Made by a program: the position numbers and the translations under genes. Positions 46,555 to 64,000 of a DNA stretch of 64,000 nt are shown here, in pieces. Position 1 is the first letter of the stretch. The number at the start of each line of letters is the position of its first letter. The notes under the pieces were generated by a model. It saw nothing but the letters and a program-made list of their open reading frames with translations. It did not search any database and was not told where the DNA came from. Source of the DNA: Merluccius polli (Eukaryota; Chordata; Actinopteri; Gadiformes; Merlucciidae); assembly GCA_030340625.1 (NCBI GenBank), contig JAOPHQ010002001.1, positions 67,501-131,500 of the forward strand. Direction: 5' to 3'.

Positions 46555-46816
46555 CAGGGGCGGTTCTAGGATCAGACCTTTGGGGGGGCTCAGAGGGGCT
46601 GTGAGGGAAAGAGAAATCACGTATGTGAGAGAATCATGCTGGCAACTAGTAGGCCAGTACTTCTGTATTAATTAGGACATATCTCGGGTTCTATTTGGAG
46701 TACAAAAATAATATTGGTATTGTCGGAAAGGTAAAAATGTCCTCTTCGTTTGGGGGGGCTGAGATTGAATTTGGGGAGGTTAAAGCCCCCCCAAAAACGG
46801 CCTAAAACCGCCACTG
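46555..46816 (+). mobile_element. hAT MITE, right copy of the composite
   Basis: Same orientation and ends as 44710-44989. It is about 18 bp shorter, with small differences near 46645-46660, and is otherwise nearly identical. Confidence 0.85.
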
Positions 46817-46834
46817 GTTATTAGGAATAGTGTA

Positions 46835-47264
46835 GTGCAGGGGTGACGTATTTTTGTAGGCCAACCCGGAAGTGAGCGTCGCCCTGGGTTCCCTTGACAA
46901 CAAGCCAATGGGTTTTTTTCCATTGGATTTTGCATTATTGCAGAAAATAAGCTCTGTGGCAAACACACGTTCATGATACTTACACGTTTTGTTAAGCAAG
47001 ATAATCTTTACCAATGAACACTACTTTTATGATTTTTGAAGCGTAAATGCAATCGCCAGAAGTTTTTTAAGAGTGGGGTATTTACTGATGTATTTTATGT
47101 CGTAGACCAAAACGTGTAAATCTCTTAAGCTGGTGTAAAACCACAGACCTTATTTCAGGCATCGAACCAAAAACCCATTCAATTAACCCATTGACTTCGA
47201 GACAAGGGAACCGGAAGTGCCAACATGCTAACTGATTTCTGGGTTTTATGACTCATTCCTGCAC
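46835..47264. mobile_element. Inverted-repeat MITE (non-hAT, class uncertain)
   Basis: Left end GTGCAGGGGTGACGTATTTT and right end (reverse complement) GTGCAGGAATGAGTCATAAA align. Internal blocks are also mirrored: ACCCGGAAGTG with CACTTCCGGTTCCC, and GTTCCCTTGACAACAAGCCA with the complement of its right-hand counterpart. It starts 11 bp right of the composite element. Confidence 0.6.
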
Positions 47265-47307
47265 CATGTTTCAATGATGTCAGGTTGCTAGGGGCTACGG
47301 CTGAAAG

Positions 47308-47342
<35 letters not shown>

Positions 47343-47385
47343 TACACACTCACATACACACATACGTACACCATAGCATATACAA

Positions 47386-47417
<32 letters not shown>

Positions 47418-48650
47418 TGTATATACACAGAGGCATACATAGACACATGTACACTCAAATGCACACACACACACAGCCACACGCTTTTGACAGGACGCCG
47501 ATGAAGAAACAATCTGTAGGGCAACGTTTTTCCCACCATTAGGCCTCTAGATGACTTTGGCAGAAGACCCCTTGCTTTGCCTTGTCTCAGGATGTGCAGG
47601 AAGCGCATGAGTCATGATCGAACCAAGCCTGCTGTATCTGTCACCTCATGTTGTCCCTTGATCCACCTAAACAAGATTCACTTCAGGAAGCAGTTCCCCG
47701 CCACAGAGAGGCCATCAATATTTCTAGATGCTCTTGGGGCGTTTCCCATCCCGCACGGTCACAGACTTCCTGTCGAGGAAACCCCGCGTCCCCATGATGC
47801 GTTTCCTGCGTCCTGCGTCCAGGTTACGCTGACACGACTTCTTCTTCGGCCCCAGTTCCCACAGTGACCGAGCCATTTTATACAGACACCGTTTATTACC
47901 CGCGTATCTCAGGGGTCGCCGGGTCTCATCCCAGCACTTCCCGTATGAACATCAATCATAAATACGCTCCAAAGTCCCTTCACTTATTGTTGATATACAC
48001 ACACCATTGTTGAACTTCAAACTCACATAGTTTGCTGTAGTTTGTTCTGGAGAGGAAACTTTTGGTTGGGCTGTCCCAGCTTGAGCTTGTTCCATACAGG
48101 GAGGATAGTCTAGTTTTCTGGCTGTAAACTGCTGTTTTTTTAGGCTTGACTGAGGCCTTTGATAACTCCCAACACTGCTCTGATTCACACACTTGCACCG
48201 TTTCCTATGTGTAAACTGCCCGGCAACAAACATAAAGCATCATCCACTGAGAAGCCATTGAGAATGACTTCAGCAGACGTTGCTTTGGGTCATTTATAAC
48301 TTGTTTACATGTCAGGCCACCTCGACGATATAACGGAAATATTTCCAGAAGTATAAGAAAATACTAGTCTTTTTCAAAAGGGCTTGGTGTTGCCTGTAAG
48401 CTAAATTAGTTGTACATCAATAGTACAAATCGTTAATACCTTGCCTCCAGTGATATGTCAGTCATTATGACGTTGAGCTGCAGCTCAACATCACAGTGAC
48501 TGCAGTCTCCCTGCAACAGAAGCATGAGCACATAGCACTGCAACCTTATTTATATCGCATATAATATAACTGACCTTTTCATACTGTGCACCAATGTATA
48601 GAAACATTCATGTAACTCAATATAAAGGGCAGATAAATCCACATGCTTTT

Positions 48651-48688
<38 letters not shown>

Positions 48689-48890
48689 AGACATGCACAA
48701 GCATGCACGCACGCACACACACACCATGCCTTTACTATGCGGTCGGCTCATATCTGCTCACACATGCACGGCTTGCTCACAAAGGCCGACCCATGTAATC
48801 TCACCTGGCCTGTGCCACCCCCTACCCCCCCCCCCCCGCCCTACCCCCAGTCTCTAATCCTTTTCCTCTGACATTCCTTGGAGATAACAG

Positions 48891-48896
48891 GGGTGT

Positions 48897-48935
<39 letters not shown>

Positions 48936-48957
48936 TGTGTGCCTGTGTGTGCGTGTA
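48891..48957. repeat. (TG)n microsatellite
   Basis: TG repeat with TATG and CCTG interruptions. Confidence 0.95.
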
Positions 48958-49138
48958 TCAGACTCAGACAGAGACCGCCCCCACCCCGCCTCCACCTCTA
49001 CCTCCACCGCCGCCGCCCTACGCAATCTACCCTTTCCCCTCTCCCGTCACACGGTCCCAGTCAGATCATGAATCAGTGGCCCGCCCCACGAGTGGAACCC
49101 CTCGTCACGGCTGCACACCCACTTTATTGTCTTGCCGC

Positions 49139-49140
<2 letters not shown>

Positions 49141-49192
<52 letters not shown>
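49141..49192. repeat. (TG)n microsatellite
   Basis: About 26 TG units, followed by a G-rich run. Confidence 0.95.
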
Positions 49193-49195
<3 letters not shown>

Positions 49196-51684
49196 GGTCG
49201 GGGTCGGGGGGGGTGGCCTCCCCAGGTGCAATGGCTTAATTGTATCACTGTTTCAAAAAAAAAAAAGAAACAGCCGAAACGAGGAAATTGTGCTTTATTG
49301 AAATTCTTCCGATTAAGCCGTGAGATGAGGGAGCGGGGAGAGGTGGGGGCGGCGGTGGGGCGTGGGGGTGGGGGGGGCAGCGGTGGGGTGGGGGGGAGGG
49401 AGGCCGCAGGGTGGTGGGTGCAAGGTCGGAGGTCTACAGTTGTTTCCATTGCGGTCCGCCGCCGAGTGTAATTAAAATCTCAGCATGGATGGCCACAAGT
49501 GAACAAGATATTCCGCCATGCACTCCTACAATGGGAGTCTTTCTTTTGAAGTCGAGCGTTTACAGTGAAAGCAGACGTGAAGTCGCCGGCCCTTAAAAAA
49601 AACGGGATTAAAGGAGCACTTTGTGCGATTCTTCTCGTGTTGTACCGTTAACTGTTGACCGAGCGCGAACACAAAGTCTAAACATTTAAGCTGTTTGTTA
49701 TACAAAAGTCGCTTACTAAGCGGTGAATCGTTTTTGTCTGGACAGGGAAAATCTAGCCAGAATGAACGTTTATTATTCAGATTGTGTCTTATCCTGACCA
49801 CAGCATATGGGACATTCATGTTTGAGGGTGAACACAATCAGCAAATATCCATAATGTTTATCAAAGTTAATCTAACAAACAGAGTGCACTTTAAAATAGT
49901 GTGCTCCTGTGTTTCTCCCCCCATCCACATGTCTTCCATATGTGGACTGTTATAGCATTCAATTTAAAACCTGCATGTCTTTTCACTTTTTCACTGCAGC
50001 CGTCACAAATTTGATTTTCTGGCCAAAAAACGTGAATAATTAAATTATTTTATTGAGCTGTGGATGGATTTGCTACACGAGTGAAAACGTTACATAATGC
50101 ATGTTTAATGTAGCCTGTTGAAGCCTTGGGTAAATATCAACACTGATGATCCGTTAATCCATGTTGCATGCAGTCGGTATTTTATCGTGTCATGTTGGTT
50201 ATAGTATGTTATGTTTAATGCTTATTATACATTAGTCATATATGACTAATGCTTATTTAATGCATATCTGGTCCCATTCCCATCAACATTGTTTGAAATC
50301 GCTAAAAAAACACCACATTGAATAGTGTGAGGGTGGTGGCAGAGAGCATGTGGCTCAGGGGCCACACATGGTCCCACAAGGGTCACATTTTTAAAGGAAC
50401 ACCATCACAGGTCCTAAGGTCATACAGGAAAGCTTATCCCTGCCTTGGAAATGGGATTAGAAATTACACTTGAGGCTAGAAAGCCTGGGAAAGCCGACAG
50501 CGTTTTAGCCCCTTTCGGAAAGAGGAGAAGGTAAAGGAGAAGAAGAAGGCTTTTAACTCCTCTCTCTCTCTCTCTCTTTTTTTCTTCCAACATATTGGCC
50601 TTATTTCAAAGTTACCAAGTTTGCCCGGAGCTGGAATACAAGACTGACACGGACACACTTGCGATACCGAAACGTAGGGTCAACTCATGTTTTTGCCGCT
50701 GTCCATCTGTGATGCAAGACGGACAAAAGGGATAGCAGGGGCGACCTCTGACCCTCGGAGATACATTTAACCAGCGTCGGGTTCCAGCCTTTTACACCTC
50801 GACGTGACACGCGGGGGGTGTCTGAGTTACGGCTGAAACCCGGGGTGGTTTCTCTCAAAGCATTGCTCATTTATGATGCGTAGTCGTAGTTACATTCATG
50901 AACCACATTCTGCACTCCTGAACTTTGAGACATACGTTTCGTATCTCAATGGAATTCCATTCGGACGTTTCATGTAAAAGATGTAATTTAGTATCGTGTT
51001 ATCCTGCTTGTTCATGGAGCAGTATACTATGTTTAAATGATATTCCTCTTTACTGTACAGCATTAGGACACCGTAATATACCTCCGTAGAAGATATATGC
51101 TGTGAATTTCTGCTTTTTATCTGCTGTCATGTCATCATTTAACTGAGAACTAAGATTTAGTACAGATGCAGATACAGTAAGCCTTATCCTCTTCTCAAGG
51201 ACATGAAGGGGGGGGGGGGGGGGGGAATAAATGTACTAAATGATAATTATGTTAATAATTATATGTTATTATCTGTCTGTTTACGTAGACAGTTCCCTAA
51301 GTTTGTCTTAGTTTATCCCCTTGGTAATTTTTAGGTTGAAAATCTCCTGGTGGTTATGGATTTTAGCCCAAATCTCTGGTTTTGCTGACTCAGTTGTTTT
51401 TTTGTTTTTTTTGTTTTTTTGGGTGTTGTGTTTTATCCTCATATTTTTTTTTATATTATGTCTTTTTTTTCTTAGTGTTTTTACAACTCCTGACTCGTCC
51501 TTACTTGAAGCTTTGCAGTGTTTTTAACAATGGTATAAACACACTCTGTGTGGACATATTGTCCCCCTTAGTCCCCCACAACTGCCACTTAACATACTGC
51601 ACAGGTGAAGCGTTATCATTAAGACTACACACACACAATAAAAATGTAATTCCCACTGTCATATCTTTGCCTTGAAAAAACCCC

Positions 51685-51770
51685 CCGAAAACATTCACAT
51701 TTACATTTAGGGCATTTAGCAGGCGCTTTTGTCCAAAGCGACTTACAATATGTACATTTGTCAATACAAA
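51685..51770. repeat. Fish interspersed repeat fragment
   Basis: Contains 'catttagcaggcgcttttgt' and 'ccaaagcgacttacaa', a sequence I recognise as widespread in teleost genomes. The family and full extent are not determined. Confidence 0.5.
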
Positions 51771-52206
51771 GTAAAACAACAATATATTACTGTCGGTACA
51801 GCATCAAGGATCTCAATAAAACAAGTTTCTAGGTGCACCATAATTGCTAGGTTTAACTATCCTTTCTGGTATACAGCATGGACAGCTAGGGTGCTTGAAC
51901 CTTTACCTTTACGTCCCCATGCATGTTTGGGTGTACATATTTTGACTTAGTAACTCTATACTGCATTCTGTGTCTCTGAGCTATTCAGGACGACACTAAG
52001 TGTGTAAAGGCTGTTCATTCTTCGTGCCCCTGTCATTACAAAATGAGCAGTGTGACATTGTTGTCCGGGATAATCCTACGGTGTGATGTTTTCTCAGTTG
52101 AGGATAGACTATCATTATGCTGGATACTGAGACACGCACCAGCCTTATCCCGTTAGCTACGGACGCTCCTGGTGTAAGGGGTAGGTAGAGTGGTATAGTA
52201 GCATTT

Positions 52207-52512
52207 CGGGGGCGGCAGTAGCTCAGTCCGTAGAGGACTTGGCTTGGGAACCGGAGGGTCGCCGGTTCAAGTCCAGCATGGACCACAGTACAGAGCGTGG
52301 ACTGGTGGCTGGAGAGGTGCCAGTTCACCTCCTAGACGCTGCCGAGTTGCCCTTGAGCAAGGCACCGAACCCCTAACTGCTCCCTGGCGCCGCTTACGTG
52401 GCAGCCTATCACTCCACCGTCTCTCCTTGCATGTATTTCAGGCCTATGTATGTAAAAAAGTTGTGTGATAAAAAAATGTCCCCAATGTGGGATTAATAAA
52501 GTAAATCTTACT
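52207..52512 (+). mobile_element. tRNA-derived SINE with V-SINE-like core
   Basis: The 5' part is tRNA-like with a Pol III A-box (TAGCTCAGTCCG) and a perfect B-box (GGTTCAAGTCC). Next comes the core GAGTTGCCCTTGAGCAAGGC plus ACCGAACCCC, characteristic of fish V-SINEs. The 3' tail reads GGGATTAATAAAGTAAATCT. The order tRNA head, conserved core, LINE-like tail is that of a full-length SINE in plus orientation. Confidence 0.85.
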
Positions 52513-53269
52513 TGTTTAGTGTGTTCCAGAAAAAAATACGGGAAAAAAAATTGATTTGAATGTGCGTTTACTAACGTGGAATGGTTAAATCAGTATTAAC
52601 TATAACTGAAAATGACTTAAGTTAAGGAGTTAAGCTCCATAAACACTGACATTAGTCTCCGTCTCTTTGGCTTCAGTCTCTCAGGAAGTCATACCCTTCC
52701 CTCAGGATCGCCATAACGAGTCTTTCCCCCCCCCCCCCTTCCCCGGTGGGGACATTGTTTTGGGGGGACATAGCAGGGCAGGCCGCAGCAACACTTTTCC
52801 CCGACAATGTTTTATCTGAGTTGCTGTGCTAAAGCATGGAGTTCAGACAGGGAGCTTATCTCTGGAGTCACCATGGCTCTGATAACGATGAACACCCGAA
52901 AAGGTCAATATGGTAGAATAACATGGTGGGCTCGCTGCCTGTTGGGTGGAAAATCCACATGAAGCGGGGCATGTCCCAAATGGACAATCATGACGCAACA
53001 GTAATTTAAATAGCTCAGAAATTGCCGTTCTTTTAGCTTTTATTTTGGTAAGGCATTTGACTAGCAGATGTAGTTGTTGGGAAAACAAACAAGCATAAGT
53101 AATAGGCATTTTTTAATGGGAAGGTTCAAAGAATTTCACATTTAGAACATTTTACACTATGTACATTGAAATGCTGAAATGCTCAACACGTCCACATTTT
53201 ACTTGGCACAAAAAAACTGGCATGCAATTGTCTAATTTTCAGTGACATAACACAAAACTTCATGCACGT

Positions 53270-53270
<1 letters not shown>
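52513..53270. other. Intergenic DNA downstream of lypd6
   Basis: Includes a C-run at 52728-52738. No gene seen. Its right part may belong to the lypd6 3' UTR. Confidence 0.4.

Positions 53271-53271
<1 letters not shown>

Positions 53272-53303
<32 letters not shown>
53272..53303. repeat. (TG)n microsatellite
   Basis: About 16 TG units. Confidence 0.95.
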
Positions 53304-53305
<2 letters not shown>

Positions 53306-53309
53306 GTAT

Positions 53310-55063
53310 TCTAGCATCAGGGAAGGCAACATGTGAAAAGATGTTTTTGCTATCAGGTCACAATTCAGTAGCCTCCTGTTACTCTTATTACAAACCAACT
53401 TTGCCTGAAGAACGGATAAAAAAAAAGGTGCAAAATATGCTAGCCCTTGAACTACTCTAAGAAACACATTCAAAACTGTTGAGGAGAGAAAAATGTGTAA
53501 AAATAAAAACATATGGGTCTGTAAATTCGACTAACTATTTACGGAGGTTGTATGTAAGAACCATGGCACAGACAGACGGACGAACAGTTGACAGACACAG
53601 AAAAGTACGAGAGCGAGGGGAAAGTGACCTCCTCGCGGGCCGCCAGCCTAAACAAACCAAGGCTGGAGAACAATAACACTGTGTATGCAAACGCTGCGTT
53701 TTCCCTCCCCTTCGCCGCCAACGCTGCCAAAGAACCAGTGACAGAACCAGCACAGACAACACAAACATTACAAGAGCACGTTGGCACCGCAGCGTAAAAC
53801 AATCGCTTTAAAAAAGGGTTTTAAAGAGTCTAACTACTGGGGTTTCGACCCTCATTTGACAGGTGATTCGTACGACGATGGCGTGGTTTTAGTGGAGGAG
53901 GGTTTGTGATGTGTTGCTGGAAAAATATGTCCCCAAAATAGTTTGGCCACTTGCGTATACATTTTTATTTTTTTTTAGGTTTTTCCCTATAAATATTATG
54001 TTCCAACGCATCACAAAAAAGGGGGGATATTAAAGTCATGCTAAGTTTCCATGTTGTAAGTATTTCTGTAAATACTTTCCAGGAAAAAAAGAGGATTGAA
54101 GGGCATAAAACTGGACATTGATAGGCTTGTACTTATCAAGCTTTTTAAAATACAGATTAAGTATTAAGTTATATATGACTAATTTGCTCAACTAGATTGA
54201 TTGTAAACGCTATGGTATGTTGTTTTAATAACCAGATAATTGTTATAAAATTAATTCTAAATAGTAAATAAATGTCATATTTTTATTATTTGTCAAATGA
54301 CATGGGGGGTCCTTGCCTTGACCTGAAACAAACAAAAATGTTATTATTCATGATTCATGATTAGTTAACTAACTCAAAAGTATGACAAAATTATGTCTTG
54401 TGAAATAATGACAGAGAACATGCATGGTATTCGGCACGCCTCAGAGAGTTGCGATAGTCATATTATAAGATAATTTTTTTCCAACATACATGTACATACA
54501 CACACATACATACTTTAACGAAAACAATGGCTGATATAAAAATAAATACTATGTATATTTACATATGTTTTCAACACACCTCGGGGATATTGACAATAGA
54601 CGCACAAGTGAAACATCAACTCAACAACGTTTAAACCAGACACAAATCCAGACCCTTACTCGGTCGATGCTCTTCACTTCACTCCTCAGTTCCACTGACA
54701 AGTCTCTACTGGCTGTGTGCTAATTTCTTCAGGTCTACCGCTTCCCCTGTCAGTCAAAGCCCCACAGCCTACAGTCCTGTTTCCACGGTTTGTCTTTTTT
54801 TTCTTTAATCCTTCAAGTTCCACAGTGAAAAGTCGCAGCGCTGTTTAAGAGTTAGATCCACGCCGCATCGCTAAGTGCTCAATCGCTCGAAAGCCTCCTC
54901 CAAATCCAACGGTTGCCACATTTCTTGAGTTCCTCTGAGGCAAACAAACCTTTGAATTCAGTTTTTCGTAAACCCGCCGCAAAAGCTCCCAATCCGCGGC
55001 CCAGCGTACTTCTAGCTTTTGATTTCCACTTCCAGTACGACTCCACGCAACTGTTTTTTTCAT
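53310..55063 (-). other. lypd6: Probable lypd6 3' UTR and 3' flank
   Basis: AT-rich sequence continuing from the lypd6 stop on the minus strand, without introns or other genes. Several AATAAA-like signals exist on the minus strand (plus-strand TTTATT near 53963 and 54284), and I cannot tell which one is used. Confidence 0.35.
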
Positions 55064-62263
<7,200 letters not shown>

Positions 62264-62322
62264 TGCCGGACACCTGTGGCTTCACACATGCAGATATCTG
62301 GTAGGCCGGTGGAGACAGACTC
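62264..62322 (-). other. lypd6: lypd6 5' UTR part of the start exon
   Basis: Bounded by an acceptor preceded by a pyrimidine-rich tract on the minus strand (ctctctttctccctctctcc... tatctcacag). This means at least one further upstream exon and the promoter lie beyond the part I can assign. Confidence 0.65.
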
Positions 62323-62534
62323 CTGTGAGATAGACAGACAGAGCGGGAGAGAGGGAGAAAGAGAGACGGTCAATTAAGTCAATACATCCAATTATAGGGT
62401 AGAAAAAGTGTGACGTTTGTGTAGAACTGTACTGCAAGTTGGTCTTAAAGTTAAGGTAGACAAAAAATAAATCACTGAAAAAAATCTGTGTTCACATAAA
62501 AAAAAAAGGTTCACACTGCGAGGGGAAAAACATC

Positions 62535-63129
62535 AACATTTTCAAAATATTTCAGAGCGTCACTAAAAGAGGATCCAAGTTCCCAAGTTATTGAACAATG
62601 AATCGTTTTCTTTATCCCAATTATCCCCGTGGTCAAGCGGCGAATGCTTCCCCCAATTATAATGTCGCAAGCGTGACGCCCATCAGCTGGGCTGTAATGC
62701 GTCATTGACACTTTCTCCTCTTAAAGGGGCAGAACCCAAAATCGTGGGAATATGTGTGATATGATCGTCGACATAGGCTACTGTCTACTTGTCTTTTATT
62801 TATACATGTACCTTTTAAATTATTTTACCCTGTGTGTTCACTCTGTGAAGCGTCTTCAAGCATTTAGGAAAGCGCTATATGAGGTTAATGTATTATTATT
62901 ATTATTAGTTTTTTTTATTATTATGATTATTATTATTAATGTAGTAATGTATGCCATTTTGTCACTGTAACTAAAATAAGGCCACAATTTAGAAAATACA
63001 GGAGTAAAATCCTATGTTTTTGCCAGTCTCTGCCAACCAGTTTGTGAACGTCCCACTCTGCACTGAACACAGGTGGTGTTCAATTTTGTTACTTTAAAGT
63101 GCCTTTTCGGATACACTTCGATGTCATAC

Positions 63130-63166
<37 letters not shown>

Positions 63167-63921
63167 GCTCAGTCTAGGCAGCACTTGATGTTGATGGCCT
63201 GATGGCTGAGAGAGGGTTAAGCTTCTCAGACACTTGGGACAGCGTAACATTTTAAATGTCTGCTGGTCCAGAAAAGGGACTGAGCTACGATCGTCATTAC
63301 CCCAATTATCTCCGTGGTCAAGCGACCAGCGCTTCCCCAAATTATAACAATGTCGCAAGCGTGACAGGCCATCAGCTGGGCTGTAATACGTCATTGACAC
63401 TTTCTCCTCTTAAAGGGGCAGAACCCAAAATCGTTTTTTGTTTGTTTTAAACGTGGGAATACATCTTATATGATCGTCAACATACTACATAGGCCTAATT
63501 GTCTTTTATTAATACAAGTAGGCCTACCTATTAAAAGATTGTAGCTTATTTGTATTTAGAAAATATACATGTTTAATGTAGGACCCTATTATTATTAATA
63601 TGATTATCAGGATTATTGTTATTAACATAGTAATGTATGCCATTTCACTGTTACTAAAATAAGGTCGCAATTTAGAAAAAAAGCAGGAATAAAATCCTAT
63701 GTTTTTGCCAGTCTCAGCCAACCAGTTTGTGAACGTCCCACTCTGCACTGAACACAGGTGGCGTTCATTTTGTTACGTTAAAGTGACTTTTCAGATACAC
63801 TTCGACGTCACGACGAAGGGATACTGGTGAAGTGGTGTGTGTGGAGCTCAGGACAGGGGTGGATGTTGATGGCCGCGTCCGAGAGAGGACTATGCTTCTC
63901 AGACACTTAGTTTAACGCCAT

Positions 63922-63959
<38 letters not shown>

Positions 63960-64000
63960 GGCTCAGTCTAGGCAGCACTTGATGTTGATGGCCTGATGGC
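62535..64000. repeat. Tandem duplication of about 690 bp running off the right edge
   Basis: Segments from 62616, 62973 and 63090 recur about 683-686 bp later: cccaattatc..cgtggtcaagcg, the block around cagctgggctgtaat, and gccagtctctgccaaccagt. A third partial unit starts after the TG tract at 63923-63957 (ggctcagtctaggcagcact). Copies differ by small indels and by the length of the TG tract. Confidence 0.8.

Larger units (their letters stand above)
44702..46824. mobile_element. Composite hAT-type insertion with MITE ends
   Basis: Two direct copies of one hAT-type MITE (44710-44989 and 46555-46816) bracket about 1.57 kb of other DNA. The 8-bp sequence GTTATTAG occurs directly outside the left MITE (44702-44709) and directly outside the right MITE (46817-46824). 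The inner junctions lack any duplication: GCTGGGAC right of MITE 1, AGACACAC left of MITE 2. The simplest reading is that the whole 2107-bp block entered as one unit using the outermost ends. Alternatives: duplication of a MITE around later-inserted DNA, or unequal exchange. Confidence 0.7.
47265..51684. other. Intergenic DNA, microsatellite-rich, no gene recognised
   Basis: Contains CA tracts (47309-47338, 47388-47411), CT/CA (48651-48688), TG tracts (48891-48957, 49141-49192), a G-rich stretch (49340-49420) and a G-run at 51209-51225. No exon support. Confidence 0.5.

Noticed and set aside
49105..49471. Gly/Arg-rich frames near 49.1-49.5 kb as a gene
   Set aside because: G-rich low-complexity DNA adjoining a TG microsatellite, open on both strands.
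62600..62720. snRNA-like sequence in the right-edge tandem repeat
   Set aside because: I compared it mentally with U1, U2, U4, U5, U11 and U12 and found no convincing match.

Overview
The window is vertebrate nuclear DNA, almost certainly from a ray-finned (teleost) fish. The genes are split by short GT-AG introns. Between them lie very many dinucleotide microsatellites and fish-type repeats: hAT and piggyBac MITEs, and a tRNA-derived SINE with a V-SINE-like core. There are no prokaryotic signatures, and most open frames are simple-sequence artefacts ((CA)n, (CT)n, (TA)n).

Three protein-coding genes can be supported exon by exon. (1) At the left edge, on the minus strand, are the first two coding exons of an atypical Rho GTPase best matching rnd3; the rest lies outside the window. 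(2) On the plus strand at 29.3-35.04 kb is a complete mmadhc (cobalamin trafficking protein CblD): one probable non-coding exon and seven coding exons, 299 codons. (3) On the minus strand at 55.06-62.32 kb is the complete coding region of lypd6 (Ly6/uPAR-domain, GPI-anchored, 173 codons in four exons); upstream non-coding exons lie beyond the right edge. The set rnd3, mmadhc, lypd6 matches the human 2q23 neighbourhood. The genes share no pathway; their association is ancestral synteny.

Layout: 1-431 rnd3; 0.43-29.2 kb intergenic, with microsatellites, an hAT MITE (3716-4301), a piggyBac-type MITE (14990-15579), a pair of LTR-like repeats and a small hAT-like MITE (27921-28089); 29.2-35.04 kb mmadhc with CTCF-like and NRF1-like motifs at its promoter; 35119-40522 a 5.4 kb hAT-type insertion with an exact 8-bp target duplication; 40.5-44.7 kb intergenic; 44702-46824 a composite hAT-type insertion; 46.8-53 kb further repeats including a SINE; 53-62.3 kb lypd6; 62.5-64 kb a tandem duplication running off the right edge.

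The two most unusual objects are insertions. The 5.4 kb hAT-type element, about 0.85 kb downstream of mmadhc, contains a roughly 1 kb satellite built on the palindrome TTACGTAA, a nested element with a Myb/SANT-like reading frame, and a 264-bp copy, identical as far as I can read, of the end of mmadhc intron 6 plus its last exon. The 2.1 kb composite insertion has two directly repeated hAT MITEs as its ends, one 8-bp target duplication outside the pair, and inside it an inverted array of tRNA-like units (144-bp period) around a 40-bp perfect palindrome.
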